Numbered from the stretch's first letter, positions 51,973 to 61,704 are shown. The stretch is DNA of 64,000 nucleotides from Streptomyces sp. NBC_01750 (GCF_035918095.1 NZ_CP109137.1:7442001-7506000); one strand, 5' to 3'. A program made the numbers and translations. Notes: generated by a model from the sequence alone, not told the origin.

Positions 51973-53043
51973 TCATTCTCCGGGGGGTGACAGCACCTCG
52001 GACAGGTCGTACCGCACCGGTTCCTCAAGCTGCGTATAGGTGCAGCCGGAGGGATCGCGGTCCGGCCGCCACCGGCGGAACTGGGCGGTGTGCCGGAAGC
52101 GGTCGCCCTCCATGTGGTCGTAGGCGACCTCGACCACCCGCTCGGGCCGCAGCGCCACCCAGGAGAGGTCCTTCTTGCCGGTCCAGCGGCTGGTCGCACC
52201 GGGCAGCCGGGCGCTCTCATGGGCGCTCTCGTCCGTCCATGCGGCCCATGGATGGTCGTCCGGTGCATCCATCCGCAGCGGCTCGAGCTCCTCGATCAAC
52301 TCCTCGCGCCGCTTCATGGAGAACGCGGCGCAGACGCCGACATGCTGCAGCGCGCCCGAGTCGTCGTACAGGCCAAGGAGCAGTGAGCCGACAATCGGGC
52401 CGCTCTTGTGGAAGCGATAGCCGGCCACCACGGCATCCGCAGTGCGCTCGTGCTTGATCTTGAACATCAGACGGGCGTCCGGCCGGTACGGCAGGTCCAG
52501 CGGCTTGGCGATGATCCCGTCGAGCCCGGCGCCCTCGTAACGCTGGAACCACTCCTGCGCCAGCTCGGCATCGGTGGTGGCGGGCGCGAGATGTACGGGT
52601 GGTTCGGCGTCGGCCAGTGCGGCGGCCAGGGTGGTGCGCCGTACCGAGAGCGGCGCGTCCAGCAGGGCTTCGTCACCGATGGCGAGCAGATCGAAGGCGA
52701 CAAAGCTCGCCGGGGTCTGTTCGGCGAGCAGCTTCACCCGGGACTCGGCCGGGTGAATCCGCTCGGTGAGCCTGTCGAAGTCCAGCCGCCCCTCGTGGGC
52801 GATGACGATCTCTCCGTCGACGACGCAGCGGTCGGGGAGGTTGGCCAGCAGATCGGCGGCCAGCTCGGGGAAGTAGCGGGTGAGCGGCTTGCCGGTCCTG
52901 GAGCCGATCACCAGCTCATCGCCGTCCCGGTGGACGATCGCGCGGAAGCCGTCCCATTTGGCCTCGTACTGCATACCCGGCGGGATCTTCTTCACCGACT
53001 TGGCCAGCATCGGCTTGACGGGCGGCATCACAGGAAGATCCAT
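51973..53043 (-). CDS. ATP-dependent DNA ligase, LigC/LigD ligase-domain type
   Basis: The 356-residue enzyme has the adenylation motif EAKWDGFR (Lys29 is the nucleotide acceptor), DGEIVI, and the later FKIKHERTADAVVAG and RPERVVEVAYDHMEG of the OB-fold domain. This is the compact ligase of bacterial non-homologous end joining. ATG 53041-53043 is chosen; a longer frame continues upstream across the neighbouring gene's promoter. It diverges from a polymerase-domain gene 54 bp away. No Ku gene is in the window. Confidence 0.92.
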   Translation of the reverse strand: MDLPVMPPVKPMLAKSVKKIPPGMQYEAKWDGFRAIVHRDGDELVIGSRTGKPLTRYFPELAADLLANLPDRCVVDGEIVIAHEGRLDFDRLTERIHPAESRVKLLAEQTPASFVAFDLLAIGDEALLDAPLSVRRTTLAAALADAEPPVHLAPATTDAELAQEWFQRYEGAGLDGIIAKPLDLPYRPDARLMFKIKHERTADAVVAGYRFHKSGPIVGSLLLGLYDDSGALQHVGVCAAFSMKRREELIEELEPLRMDAPDDHPWAAWTDESAHESARLPGATSRWTGKKDLSWVALRPERVVEVAYDHMEGDRFRHTAQFRRWRPDRDPSGCTYTQLEEPVRYDLSEVLSPPGE

Positions 53044-53097
53044 GCATTGATTCTGCACGATATGCGGCATATCTGCGCTCGGCCTACCGTGGCGCAC

Positions 53098-54135
53098 ATG
53101 GGTGCAGCGGTGGAACTGGAGGCCGGCGGGCGCACTGTACGGCTGTCCAATCCGGACAAGATCTACTTTCCCGAGCGGGGCCTCACCAAGCTGGACGTGG
53201 CCCAGTACTACCTGGCCGTGGGGGAGGGGATCACCCGCGCCCTGCGCGACCGACCCACCACTCTGGAGCGCTACCCGGACGGCGTCGAGGGTGAGTCCTT
53301 CTTCCAGAAACGCGTGCCCAAGTACCTCCCCGACTGGATTCCCACGGCCCATATCTCCTTCCCCAGCGGACGGACGGCCGACGAGATGCGCCCTACCGAG
53401 GTCGCTGCCGTGATCTGGGCGGCCAACCTCGGGACGCTGACCTTCCACCCCTGGCCGGTACGCGGAGACGCCGTCGACCACCCGGACGAGCTGCGCATCG
53501 ACCTGGACCCGCAGCCGGGCACCGACTTCAACGACGCCGTCAGGGCCGCACACGAACTGCGCGTGATCCTTCACGAACACGGCCTGCGCGGCTGGCCCAA
53601 GACCTCCGGCGGTCGCGGCCTCCATGTCTTCGTGCCGATCGAGCCGCGCTGGGACTTTACGCATGTGCGGCGCTCGGCCATCGCCGTCGGCCGCGAGCTG
53701 GAGCGGCGGATGGAGGGAAAGGTGACCACGGCCTGGTGGAAGGAGGAGCGTGGCGAGCGGATCTTCGTCGACTACAACCAGACCGCCCGCGACCGCACCA
53801 TCGCCTCCGCCTACTCCGTACGTCCCAAGCCGCACGCCCCGGTCTCGGCCCCGCTCCGCTGGGACGAACTCGACGATGTGTCGCCGTACGACTTCGACCT
53901 GGTGACCATGCCCGCCCGCTACGCCGAACTCGGCGATGTGCACGCCGACATGGACGACCACGCCTTCTCCCTGGAGAGCCTGCTGGAGCTCGCCCGCAAG
54001 GACGAGCGCGATCACGGCCTGAGCGATCTGCCGTACCCGCCGGACTACCCGAAGATGCCGGGCGAGCCGAAGCGGGTGCAGCCGAGCCGCGCGAAGAAGG
54101 ACAAGGACACGGAGAAGAAGAAAGAGAGCGATTGA
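53098..54135 (+). CDS. LigD-type primase-polymerase domain protein (NHEJ)
   Basis: The 345-residue archaeo-eukaryotic primase family protein has catalytic Asp135 and Asp137 in LRIDLDPQPGTDF, the GWPKTSGGRGLHVFVPI substrate loop and RIFVDYNQTARDRTIASAYS. It adds nucleotides during end joining. ATG 53098 lies 7 bases after TACCGT (53085-53090), so it may be leaderless. Highly charged Lys/Glu tail. Ligase and polymerase domains, fused in mycobacterial LigD, are here separate divergent genes and the phosphoesterase domain is absent. Confidence 0.92.
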   Translation: MGAAVELEAGGRTVRLSNPDKIYFPERGLTKLDVAQYYLAVGEGITRALRDRPTTLERYPDGVEGESFFQKRVPKYLPDWIPTAHISFPSGRTADEMRPTEVAAVIWAANLGTLTFHPWPVRGDAVDHPDELRIDLDPQPGTDFNDAVRAAHELRVILHEHGLRGWPKTSGGRGLHVFVPIEPRWDFTHVRRSAIAVGRELERRMEGKVTTAWWKEERGERIFVDYNQTARDRTIASAYSVRPKPHAPVSAPLRWDELDDVSPYDFDLVTMPARYAELGDVHADMDDHAFSLESLLELARKDERDHGLSDLPYPPDYPKMPGEPKRVQPSRAKKDKDTEKKKESD

Positions 54136-54140
54136 GCAGC

Positions 54141-54178
54141 CGAGGGCCACCTTCCCGCCCGTGGGAAGGTGGCCCTCG
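54141..54178. terminator. Perfect 16-bp hairpin between convergent genes
   Basis: CGAGGGCCACCTTCCC (54141-54156), a 6-base loop and GGGAAGGTGGCCCTCG (54163-54178). The symmetric stem sits right after the polymerase stop and just before the 3' end of the convergent DUF1080 gene, so it probably terminates both. Confidence 0.85.
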
Positions 54179-54195
54179 GCGAGCCGGCCCGGGCG

Positions 54196-56409
54196 CTACA
54201 GCTCCTGGATGCGGATATTGCGGTACGAGATCACATCCGTCGTGCCATGGACCTGGAGGCCGATGTAGCCCGACGCGTACCGACGGCCGTCCGTGCCCGG
54301 GTCGTCGGCGCGCGGCGGTACGAACTCCTGGCCGCCCGCATTGTCGAACTCATTGATCAGGACGCCGTTGCGATAGACCGAGTAGTGCTGTCCGACCACC
54401 CGGATCTCATAGTCGTTCCAGGTGCCCTTCGGGGTCACCCCGGCGCCGCCGAGTCCCACCCGGTCGAAGCCGTAGATCGAGCCGGTCTTGTACATGTCGC
54501 CGTCCGGCCGGTCCAGAACCTGCACCTCATGGCCGTACTTGATGGCGACCCACTCGGGACGCGGCTCCTCCGGATTGTCGTGGACGTACGGGAAGCGGAC
54601 GAAGACACCGCTGTTGGCGTTGCCCGGGCCGGGAGCGTCGTCGCGCCACTGCAGCTTCAATGAGAAGTCCCCGTACTGCCGCTGCGGGAACCACAGCATG
54701 CCGAGTCCGCCCTTGGTGGTGCCGCTGGTCATCGATCCGTCGGCGCCCAGGCCGAAGGAACCGCCGCCCACATGCTGCCACTTGCTGAACGAAGCCTGCG
54801 TGCCGTCGAACAGATCGCGGTAGCCCGTGTGCTGCCCCGGCCTGCCGATGCCGGACTGCTTGGCCGCCTTGTAGATCCTCTTGTGCTCGCGCTGATCGAT
54901 GACGCCGTCCGCGAGCAGCTGGTCGAGGACCTTGTCCACATGCTTGAGGAACAGCGCGTGCGAGGACCAGTCCTTCTCGTCCTCGATCAGCTCGTTGATC
55001 GTGCAGCGGCTGCGGGTGATGCGGTTGGGCACACCCGTGTCGACCGTGCCGACGATCACCGTCAACCGCTCGTCCCACTCGGGACAACTGGGCGCCGGGA
55101 CCCCGCCGCCCTCCGCGACCGTGAACGTCACCTTCTGCGCCAGGGAGGTGTTGCCCGCCTTGTCCGTCGCCCGGTGCAGGACGGTGTGGAAGCCCACCCG
55201 GTCGACGACGACCGGTGTGGTGTACGCGAGGTACGGCCCGCCGTCGAGGGAGTACTCGACCTTGTCGACCCCGGAGGCACCCGATCCGGGGTCCGTCGCG
55301 GTGAGCGTCACTTCCGCGCTGGTGATGTACGCGCCGTCGGAGTTCTTCCGACCGGTCACCCCGGCCGAGGTCTCCGGCGGGGTCTTGTCCTCGGCGGGCG
55401 GCGTGACCACGCGGAAGTCCACGGACTTCTCGGCGGCCGCGTTCCCCGCCTTGTCGGTCGCCCTGTAGCGGACCGTGTGGGTGCCCGCCTCGTGCACCGT
55501 CACCGGGGCCGTGTACCGCTGCCAGGCGCCGCTCGTACCGATCGCGTACTCGATGGTGTTGACGCCCGAGCCGGTGTCGGACGCGGTCACCGTGACCGTG
55601 GCCATGCCGAGATACCGACCCTGGTCGTCCTTCTCGCCGCTCACCGTCGCCGAGGTCTCCGGCGGGGTCCTGTCGTCGGTCGGCGGGGCGACGACGGAGA
55701 AGTCGACCGCTTTCTCCGCGGCGACGTTCCCGGCCTTGTCACTGGCCCGATAGCGGAGCTTGTGCGTGCCGACCTCGTTCACCACGACCGGCGTGGTGTA
55801 CGCCCGCCAGGCGCCGGCCGCACCGACCGCGTACTCGATCCTGTCCACACCCGAGCCGGCGTCACTCGCCGACACGGTCACGGTGGCCTGACCGACGTAC
55901 GCGCCGTCGGCGTTCTTGTCGCCGTCGACCTTCGCGGTCGTGTCGGGCGCAGTGGTGTCCTCGCCGCCGCCCTCGGTGACGGTCAGGATCCCCTGCATCG
56001 CGCCGTGGCCGGGGATGGTGCAGTGGAAGCGGTACCGGCCCGGAGTGAGCGTGACCTCGGCGGTGTGCCTGCCGCCCTGGTCGTCGCCGGGATTGGCGAG
56101 GATGTTCAGCGGTACGTCGTTGTTGTACTCGGGATCGGACACGTCGAAGGTCAACGTGTGCGGCATCCCCATGGTGTTTCCGGTCGCCGCGCTGTTCTCG
56201 AAGACGATCGTCGTCTTCCCCGCCACCGCGGTGGCCGGGAACGACGCGTACTTCTCGATCGAATCACCTGCCGTCCAGGTGAGGATCTGATCGGCCGCCG
56301 GATCGTCGCTCTGGCCGTGGGCGACCGCGGACATCAGCCCGAGGACCAGCGCCAGCGACGCGAGCAGGGCCGCCCACAGCCTTGCTGTTCTGTGCCTCAC
56401 GTGTCTCAC
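54196..56409 (-). CDS. Secreted cupredoxin - Ig-like repeats - DUF1080 fusion protein
   Basis: This 737-residue protein has a signal peptide, then a type 1 copper domain (about 35-146) with ligands His84, Cys130, His135 and Met138 (GMPHTLTF; RFHCTIPGHGAMQG). Three Ig-like repeats follow (about 150-445), each with ATVTVTASDxGSG, GTHxxRYRAxDKAGN. A linker leads to a C-terminal DUF1080 (3-keto-disaccharide hydrolase-like) domain (about 545-737; FDGTQASFSKWQ, NSGVFVRFP, DYEIRVVG). The GTG at 56407-56409 overlaps the ThuA/dehydrogenase stop (GTGA). The copper domain could accept electrons from the partner dehydrogenase while DUF1080 cleaves oxidised sugars; this is inference. Confidence 0.85.
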   Translation of the reverse strand: MRHVRHRTARLWAALLASLALVLGLMSAVAHGQSDDPAADQILTWTAGDSIEKYASFPATAVAGKTTIVFENSAATGNTMGMPHTLTFDVSDPEYNNDVPLNILANPGDDQGGRHTAEVTLTPGRYRFHCTIPGHGAMQGILTVTEGGGEDTTAPDTTAKVDGDKNADGAYVGQATVTVSASDAGSGVDRIEYAVGAAGAWRAYTTPVVVNEVGTHKLRYRASDKAGNVAAEKAVDFSVVAPPTDDRTPPETSATVSGEKDDQGRYLGMATVTVTASDTGSGVNTIEYAIGTSGAWQRYTAPVTVHEAGTHTVRYRATDKAGNAAAEKSVDFRVVTPPAEDKTPPETSAGVTGRKNSDGAYITSAEVTLTATDPGSGASGVDKVEYSLDGGPYLAYTTPVVVDRVGFHTVLHRATDKAGNTSLAQKVTFTVAEGGGVPAPSCPEWDERLTVIVGTVDTGVPNRITRSRCTINELIEDEKDWSSHALFLKHVDKVLDQLLADGVIDQREHKRIYKAAKQSGIGRPGQHTGYRDLFDGTQASFSKWQHVGGGSFGLGADGSMTSGTTKGGLGMLWFPQRQYGDFSLKLQWRDDAPGPGNANSGVFVRFPYVHDNPEEPRPEWVAIKYGHEVQVLDRPDGDMYKTGSIYGFDRVGLGGAGVTPKGTWNDYEIRVVGQHYSVYRNGVLINEFDNAGGQEFVPPRADDPGTDGRRYASGYIGLQVHGTTDVISYRNIRIQEL

Positions 56410-58889
56410 TGCGCCGCCTTCCGTGCCAGGTCGCCGGCGGGCGGTGTCGCCTCGCCGCCCTTGTAGGTGATGTGCCAGAGCGCGGACTTGGCGTCGGAGG
56501 TGAAGAATCCGCGCCCGTAGTCCAGGACGTACAGCGAACCGTCCGGCGCGAACTTCCAGTCCATGAGATTGCGGATGCCGTTGGTCCCGACCGGGATGAG
56601 CTTCTTCAGGGATTCGGCGTGGACCGGGATGCCGCCCTTGCCGACCGTCCTGGGGTCGGTGAGCACCGCGTGCCGCGGCTGGTCGCCGTCGTAGAAGTCG
56701 CCGACGAACCACTTTCCGTCCCAGTACGACGGCCACTTGTCCTTGCCGGCGCTCGCCGCGTCGTAGCGGTAGACCGGACCGTTCATGGTCGCCTGGCCGC
56801 CGCCCTTGAGCCACGGCATCAGGATCTTCTGCTCCTCCACCTTGTAGCTCGGGATGCCGCCCGCGTCGCGCGGATAGTCCACGCCGCCGCCCTGCGGCGA
56901 GTACCAGATGGTGTTCGCGGTGACCGGCGGCAGATTGACCAGGCCGTCGTTGTTCGGGGACTCGTTCTTCGGGGCGTCGCAGCTGTACCAGCCGAGAGGC
57001 TTGCCCGGATCGGGCAGATTGCGGTCGCGGTAGGGCTGCTTGTTGCCCATGCAGTACGGCCAGCCGTGGTTGCCCGCCTTGATGATGGCGGAGAAGGTGT
57101 CGTACTTGGCCGGGCCCCAGGTGGTGCTCGGCGTACCGGCGTCGGGGCCGACCCAGCCCGCGTAGAGGATGTCCGTCGACTTGTCGATGAAGATACGTGC
57201 CGGGTTGCGCACGCCCATGACGTAGATCTCGCCGCGGGTCTTGCCGCCGCCCTCGTCCTGCTCCTTGCCCGTGAAGAGGTTGCCCGCAGGGAGCGTGTAC
57301 GTCCCGTCGTCCTCGGGGTGGATCCGAAGGATCTTGCCGTTGAGGTTGTTGGTGTTGCCGGCGGTACGGCGCGCGTCCGCGAACGAGACGCCCTTGAAGC
57401 TGGGTTCCGGGTTGTTGCCGGAGTAACCACCGCTGAAACCGGAGGAGTTGTTGTCACCGGTGGCGATATAGAGATTCTGCCGGGAGTCCCAGGCCATCCC
57501 GCCACCCGCGTGACAGCAACTGTGAATCTGCACAGGCCACTTGAGCAGGACCTTCTCGGAGGCGAGGTCCAGCTTGTCGGCGGCCGGATCGAGCGTGAGG
57601 CGCGAGACCCGCCGCTCCGCCATCTGCGTGTCGCGGTTGATCTGCGAGTGCGGTGTGTAGTGCAGATACACCCAGCCGTTGGTCATGAAGTCCGGGTCGA
57701 GCTCGATACCGAGCAGCCCCTCCTCGACCTTGGTCAGCTCGTCGCCGCCGCCCTTGTTGCCGAAGACGCTGAGCGCCCCGGCGAGGGTGACCTTCTTGGT
57801 CTTCGGGTCGTAGACATGAATCTCGCCCTGGCCCTTGCCGACGTCGGGGTTGTTCCAGTCGGTGACGACGGGTTTGCTCGAGTCGGCGCCGCCGCGCCCG
57901 ATGTAGAGCACCCGCCCGTCCGGGGCGGTGACCAGGCCGTGCGGCTCGCCGATCTGGTCGTTCTGCCCGGCCTGGTTGGGCTGGGTGACGCGCTCGGCGG
58001 TGTAGTTGGCGGCGATGGTGGCCTTGCAGTCGGCGCGCGAGAGCCGGGTGGTCCAGGCGAGCGCGCCGCGCAGATGGTCGCGGAAGTCGGTCTCGGCGAA
58101 GCTGTCGACCGTGCCGCCCATGCCGGTGTAGAAGGAGCGGCCGCCGTCGTAGTCACGGCACCAGGAGACCGGGTGGTCCCAGCCGTTGGCGGCTGTGCCC
58201 GGCGTGTAGGAGTTCTCCTCGACGCGCGCCACGGTGTGCACGTTGCCGGAGGGGTTCACCGCCCAGTTGAACCACTTGTCGGGCCGCTTCCACTGCAACG
58301 GCAGCGATGTGGTGGCCGGGTGCTGACGGTCGCCGACCTCGACGACCGCGCGCTGGACCGTACTCGCGGCACCGGCAGGCCGGGCGCCGATCAGCCCGGT
58401 GAACCAGTCGGAGTACGGCTCGGTGCGTGCCGCGTCATGGATGCCGAGGAAGCCTCCGCCGGCCTCCAAGTACGACTCGAGCCCGGCCTCCTGCTCCGGG
58501 TCGAGCACATCGCCGCCGCCGGTGAGGAAGACGACCGCGTTGTACCTGCCGAGCTTGGTGGCATTGGTGAAGACGGAGGCGTCCTCGGTGGCCTCGGTAC
58601 GGAAACGGCCCGCGGCTGGACCGGTTTGGCCGATGGTCTCGATGGCCGCGATACCGGCGTCGACGGTCGGCGACTCCTCGGTGGCCGAGGCGTGGAAGAC
58701 GAGCACCCGTACGTTCGGGCCGCCCGGCGGCGACGGCAGGGACAACGTTGTCGACGGGGGCTCCGGATAGGGCTTGGCGGAGGCCGCGGTCCCGCCGCCG
58801 AGCAGGGACGCAGTCAGTGCGCCGACCCCAAGGGCCGCCGCCAGACCGCCTCTTCGGGATCTCGACCGGTGATGTGGTGCGCGCTTCAT
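56406..58889 (-). CDS. Secreted ThuA-like domain fused to glucose/sorbosone dehydrogenase propeller
   Basis: The 827-residue protein has a signal peptide (basic start MKRAPHHRSRSRRGG, cleavage near TAASAK), a ThuA/trehalose-utilisation domain (about 55-275; VLVFHASATEESPTVDAG, GGGFLGIHDAARTEPYSDWF) and a PQQ-type sugar dehydrogenase beta propeller (about 310-800; LLGIELDPDFMTNGWVYLHY, SCCHAGGGMAWDSRQNLYI). GGGGTGG upstream supports ATG 58887-58889. First gene of a two-gene operon with the cupredoxin-DUF1080 protein. ThuA-type proteins act in 3-keto-glycoside metabolism, so sugar oxidation outside the cell is likely. Confidence 0.88.
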   Translation of the reverse strand: MKRAPHHRSRSRRGGLAAALGVGALTASLLGGGTAASAKPYPEPPSTTLSLPSPPGGPNVRVLVFHASATEESPTVDAGIAAIETIGQTGPAAGRFRTEATEDASVFTNATKLGRYNAVVFLTGGGDVLDPEQEAGLESYLEAGGGFLGIHDAARTEPYSDWFTGLIGARPAGAASTVQRAVVEVGDRQHPATTSLPLQWKRPDKWFNWAVNPSGNVHTVARVEENSYTPGTAANGWDHPVSWCRDYDGGRSFYTGMGGTVDSFAETDFRDHLRGALAWTTRLSRADCKATIAANYTAERVTQPNQAGQNDQIGEPHGLVTAPDGRVLYIGRGGADSSKPVVTDWNNPDVGKGQGEIHVYDPKTKKVTLAGALSVFGNKGGGDELTKVEEGLLGIELDPDFMTNGWVYLHYTPHSQINRDTQMAERRVSRLTLDPAADKLDLASEKVLLKWPVQIHSCCHAGGGMAWDSRQNLYIATGDNNSSGFSGGYSGNNPEPSFKGVSFADARRTAGNTNNLNGKILRIHPEDDGTYTLPAGNLFTGKEQDEGGGKTRGEIYVMGVRNPARIFIDKSTDILYAGWVGPDAGTPSTTWGPAKYDTFSAIIKAGNHGWPYCMGNKQPYRDRNLPDPGKPLGWYSCDAPKNESPNNDGLVNLPPVTANTIWYSPQGGGVDYPRDAGGIPSYKVEEQKILMPWLKGGGQATMNGPVYRYDAASAGKDKWPSYWDGKWFVGDFYDGDQPRHAVLTDPRTVGKGGIPVHAESLKKLIPVGTNGIRNLMDWKFAPDGSLYVLDYGRGFFTSDAKSALWHITYKGGEATPPAGDLARKAAQ

Positions 58890-59084
58890 GTGGTCACCCA
58901 CCCCTCTCAGGTCACAACAACAGCCTTGGAAACTAGACCTCTTTTCGCGGTTCGCCAATAGGAATGACCTCAATGGCACGAACTTTGTCCTGACTGTGGA
59001 TAAACAAAGATCGCCCGGCTACCGTGTGGCCGATTCCGGGGTCGGCCGACCCGTCAACCTCCGTACGCGACTGGAGAGTTCGAC

Positions 59085-60083
59085 ATGGACAGACGAAGCT
59101 TCAACAGGCGCCTGCTGGCCGGGAGCGCGGTCGCGGCGACGGGTGTGACATCGTTGTCCCTCACCTCCGCCACCAGTGCGACCTCGGCGGAGAGCGCACC
59201 GGGAACCGCGCCGGCCGGAGGCCGCGTACGCCATCTCAAGCTGTACGCGGAGAAGTTGGCGGACGGCCGGATGGGCTATGGGCTGGAGAAGGGCAAGGCG
59301 GTGGTCCCGGGACCGCTGATCGAGCTGATCGAGGGCGACACGCTGCACATCGAGTTCGAGAACGCGATGGACGTGGCGGCCGGCCTGCACGCCCACGGGG
59401 TGGACTACGACATCGCCAATGACGGCACCAGGATGAGCAGGAGCCATGTCGAACCCGGCGGCACGCGTACGTACACCTGGCGCACCCACGCCCCGGGCAA
59501 GCGGGCCGACGGCACCTGGCGCGCGGGCAGCGCGGGTTACTGGCACTACCACGACCATGTGGTGGGCACGGATCACGGGACCGGTGGTATTCGCAAGGGG
59601 CTCTACGGTCCTGTGGTGGTCCGCAGGAAGGGCGACATCCTCCCGGACAAGCAGTTCACGATCGTCTTCAACGATATGACGATCAACAACCGGCCGGGCG
59701 GCCAGAGCCCCGACTTCCTGGCCACGGTGGGGGACCGGGTCGAGATCATCATGATCACGCACGGCGAGTACTACCACACGTTCCATATGCACGGTCATCG
59801 CTGGGCGGACAACAGGACGGGCCTGCTGGAGGGGCCCGCCGACGTCAGTCGCGTCATCGACAACAAGATCACGGGCCCGGCGGACTCCTTCGGCTTCCAG
59901 ATCATCGCGGGAGAACATGTGGGGGCGGGTGCGTGGATGTACCACTGTCATGTGCAGAGCCACTCCGACATGGGAATGGCGGGACTGTTCCTGGTGGCGA
60001 AGCCGGACGGCACGATTCCGGGGTACGAGCCGCACCATGTCGCGGCGGGTGCTGAGGCGGGGCCGGGGCGGGGTCGGGGGTGA
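59085..60083 (+). CDS. Two-domain small laccase (multicopper oxidase)
   Basis: The 332-residue oxidase carries a Tat signal ([19 protein letters not shown]) and the four copper-binding motifs: [20 protein letters not shown] and [16 protein letters not shown]. It matches the Streptomyces two-domain SLAC laccases, which work as trimers and reduce O2 to water while oxidising phenols. ATG 59085 with GGAGAG upstream. It diverges from the ThuA/DUF1080 operon across about 195 bp. The C-terminal His-poor Gly-rich tail is normal. Confidence 0.95.
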   Translation: MDRRSFNRRLLAGSAVAATGVTSLSLTSATSATSAESAPGTAPAGGRVRHLKLYAEKLADGRMGYGLEKGKAVVPGPLIELIEGDTLHIEFENAMDVAAGLHAHGVDYDIANDGTRMSRSHVEPGGTRTYTWRTHAPGKRADGTWRAGSAGYWHYHDHVVGTDHGTGGIRKGLYGPVVVRRKGDILPDKQFTIVFNDMTINNRPGGQSPDFLATVGDRVEIIMITHGEYYHTFHMHGHRWADNRTGLLEGPADVSRVIDNKITGPADSFGFQIIAGEHVGAGAWMYHCHVQSHSDMGMAGLFLVAKPDGTIPGYEPHHVAAGAEAGPGRGRG

Positions 60084-60246
60084 GCCAGGGCGCGGCGCAG
60101 GGCGGGCACAGCCACTGACGGTGTCGGCCGCCGAGGCTTCTACGGTGTACGACGCTGTTGCGGAAACCGGTCGTCCTGGATGCGCTGCCACGGGATCGGG
60201 AGCAGACTCGGACGACAGGCAACGGGACTCCGAGAAGGAGCGCACA

Positions 60247-61044
60247 ATGCTCACGACCCGTTTTGTCACAGGCTCCCCGAACTGGATCGACCTCGGCACA
60301 CCCGATATCGAGACGGCGCGCACTTTCTACGGCGGCCTGTTCGGCTGGACCTTCCGGTCGGCGGGACCCGATGCCGGCGGCTACGGCATGTTCCAGCAGG
60401 ACGGCAAGACCGTCGCCGGCGGCATGACGGTCGCTCCGGAGCAGGGCGCCCCCGACTGGTGCGTCTACTTCCAGTCGCCCGACGCCGACGCCACGGCCAA
60501 GTCGGTCGAGCAGGGCGGCGGCGCGGTCGCAGTCGAACCGATGGACGTATTCGATATGGGTCGTATGGCGGTTTTCGCCGATCCGTCCGGCGCCGGCTTC
60601 GCGACATGGCAGCCCGGCCGGAACAAAGGCCTGGACCTCGTCAACGATCCCGGCTCGCTGTGCTGGGCGGAGCTGTACACGCCGGACACGGGCGCGGCCC
60701 TGAGCTTCTACACCGGTGTCTTCGGCTGGGAGACGAACACCATGCCGCTGCCCGACGGCAGCGGCTCGTACATCATGATCAACCCCGCCGGTACGACCCC
60801 GGACGCGATGTTCGGCGGCGTCGCCCCGCTCGCGTCGGACCCGGTGGAGGCGGCGGACGGGCCGTGCTGGCTGCCGTACTTCGAGGTCGTGGACTGCGAC
60901 GCCGCGGTCGCCCTGGCGGAAGCGCTGGGCGGCAAGGTCAGGATGGCGCCGGTCGACCTGGAGGGCGTGGGCCGGTTCGCGAAACTGGCGGATTCGGCGG
61001 GCGCGAAGTTCGCGGTGATGCAGGGGGCGCAGCCGCAGGGCTGA
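60247..61044 (+). CDS. VOC-family protein with two glyoxalase-like domains
   Basis: The 265-residue protein has tandem vicinal-oxygen-chelate domains: WIDLGTPDIETARTFYGGLFG (about 13-33) and WAELYTPDTGAALSFYTGVFG (about 140-160). Both keep the FYxxxFGW pattern common in streptomycete lactoylglutathione lyase-like or CFP-30B-like proteins. GAGAAGGAG precedes ATG 60247. Substrate unknown. Confidence 0.9.
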   Translation: MLTTRFVTGSPNWIDLGTPDIETARTFYGGLFGWTFRSAGPDAGGYGMFQQDGKTVAGGMTVAPEQGAPDWCVYFQSPDADATAKSVEQGGGAVAVEPMDVFDMGRMAVFADPSGAGFATWQPGRNKGLDLVNDPGSLCWAELYTPDTGAALSFYTGVFGWETNTMPLPDGSGSYIMINPAGTTPDAMFGGVAPLASDPVEAADGPCWLPYFEVVDCDAAVALAEALGGKVRMAPVDLEGVGRFAKLADSAGAKFAVMQGAQPQG

Positions 61045-61143
61045 CGAGCCCGCACGGGGCGCGCCGTATCGGCGGCGGCCTCGAGGATCTGTACCGTTCG
61101 TGCGAGTGCTCTTGGCAGGTCGGTGCGGGTGGCGGTGCGGTCG

Positions 61144-61171
61144 TTGATCCTTCATTGACCGGGCGTTTATC
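61144..61171 (+). promoter_or_regulatory. Possible promoter for the WhiB-like gene
   Basis: TTGATC (61144-61149) and TTTATC (61166-61171) are 16 bp apart, about 25 bp before the ATG. It is a reasonable but unproven promoter. Confidence 0.4.
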
Positions 61172-61193
61172 GGCGCGGGGCACGGTGTCCTGC

Positions 61194-61439
61194 ATGCCGA
61201 TCAACACCATCACTGACAATGAACTCTCCTGGCAGGAGACCGCGTTGTGTGCCCAGACGGGGCCGGAATTCTTCTTCCCGGCCCCGGGCTCGTCGACGCG
61301 GGAGGCGAAGCAGCTCTGCGGGGCTTGCGAGGGCCGGGTGGCGTGCCTGGAGTACGCGCTGGCGCATGACGAGCGATTCGGGGTGTGGGGCGGGCTGTCG
61401 GAGAAGGAGCGGCACCGCCTCCAGCGCGGGCGGAGCTGA
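61194..61439 (+). CDS. WhiB-family [4Fe-4S] regulatory protein
   Basis: The 81-residue protein has four conserved cysteines (ALCAQTG, then LCGACEGRVACLEYAL) that bind a 4Fe-4S cluster, and the GVWGGLSEKER turn typical of the family. A basic C-terminus ends RHRLQRGRS. WhiB-like proteins bind sigma factors and respond to oxygen, NO or redox changes. ATG 61194; the exact Wbl type cannot be told. Confidence 0.94.
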   Translation: MPINTITDNELSWQETALCAQTGPEFFFPAPGSSTREAKQLCGACEGRVACLEYALAHDERFGVWGGLSEKERHRLQRGRS

Positions 61440-61625
61440 ACCCGTCCCCCCGGCGGACACATCGGGCTCGCCAGAACCACCGGCGCCGGGGTGACGGGGC
61501 GCCGATGGTCCGGGCGGTGGCGATCAGCTCGGGCACGGCGGCGGCGAAGGCCCGTCGACCGGGCCAGGGACGCGGGCGTGCGTGATGCGGCCATGGGCGC
61601 GCTGACGGCGTACGAATGGCCGGAA

Positions 61626-61653
61626 GGGCGCCCTGACGGCCCGCAGGGCGCCC
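61626..61653. terminator. Hairpin between WhiB-like gene and desaturase gene
   Basis: GGGCGCCCTG (61626-61635), 8-base loop, CAGGGCGCCC (61644-61653). The perfect 10-bp stem is in the 265-bp gap between two converging genes and can serve both. Nothing else is seen in the gap. Confidence 0.65.
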
Positions 61654-61704
61654 CCAGCGTCCGTGTGGGCCGTCAGCCGGGACGCCCGGGCGGGGCCGGT
61701 ACGG

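Noticed and set aside
51415..51976. Minus-strand frames downstream of the ligase gene
   Set aside because: They lack ribosome sites and known domains and cross the 47-bp duplication, so I left them uncalled.
52408..53097. N-terminal extension of the polymerase gene
   Set aside because: The open frame upstream of 53098 is antisense to the DNA ligase gene and does not match the family's start.
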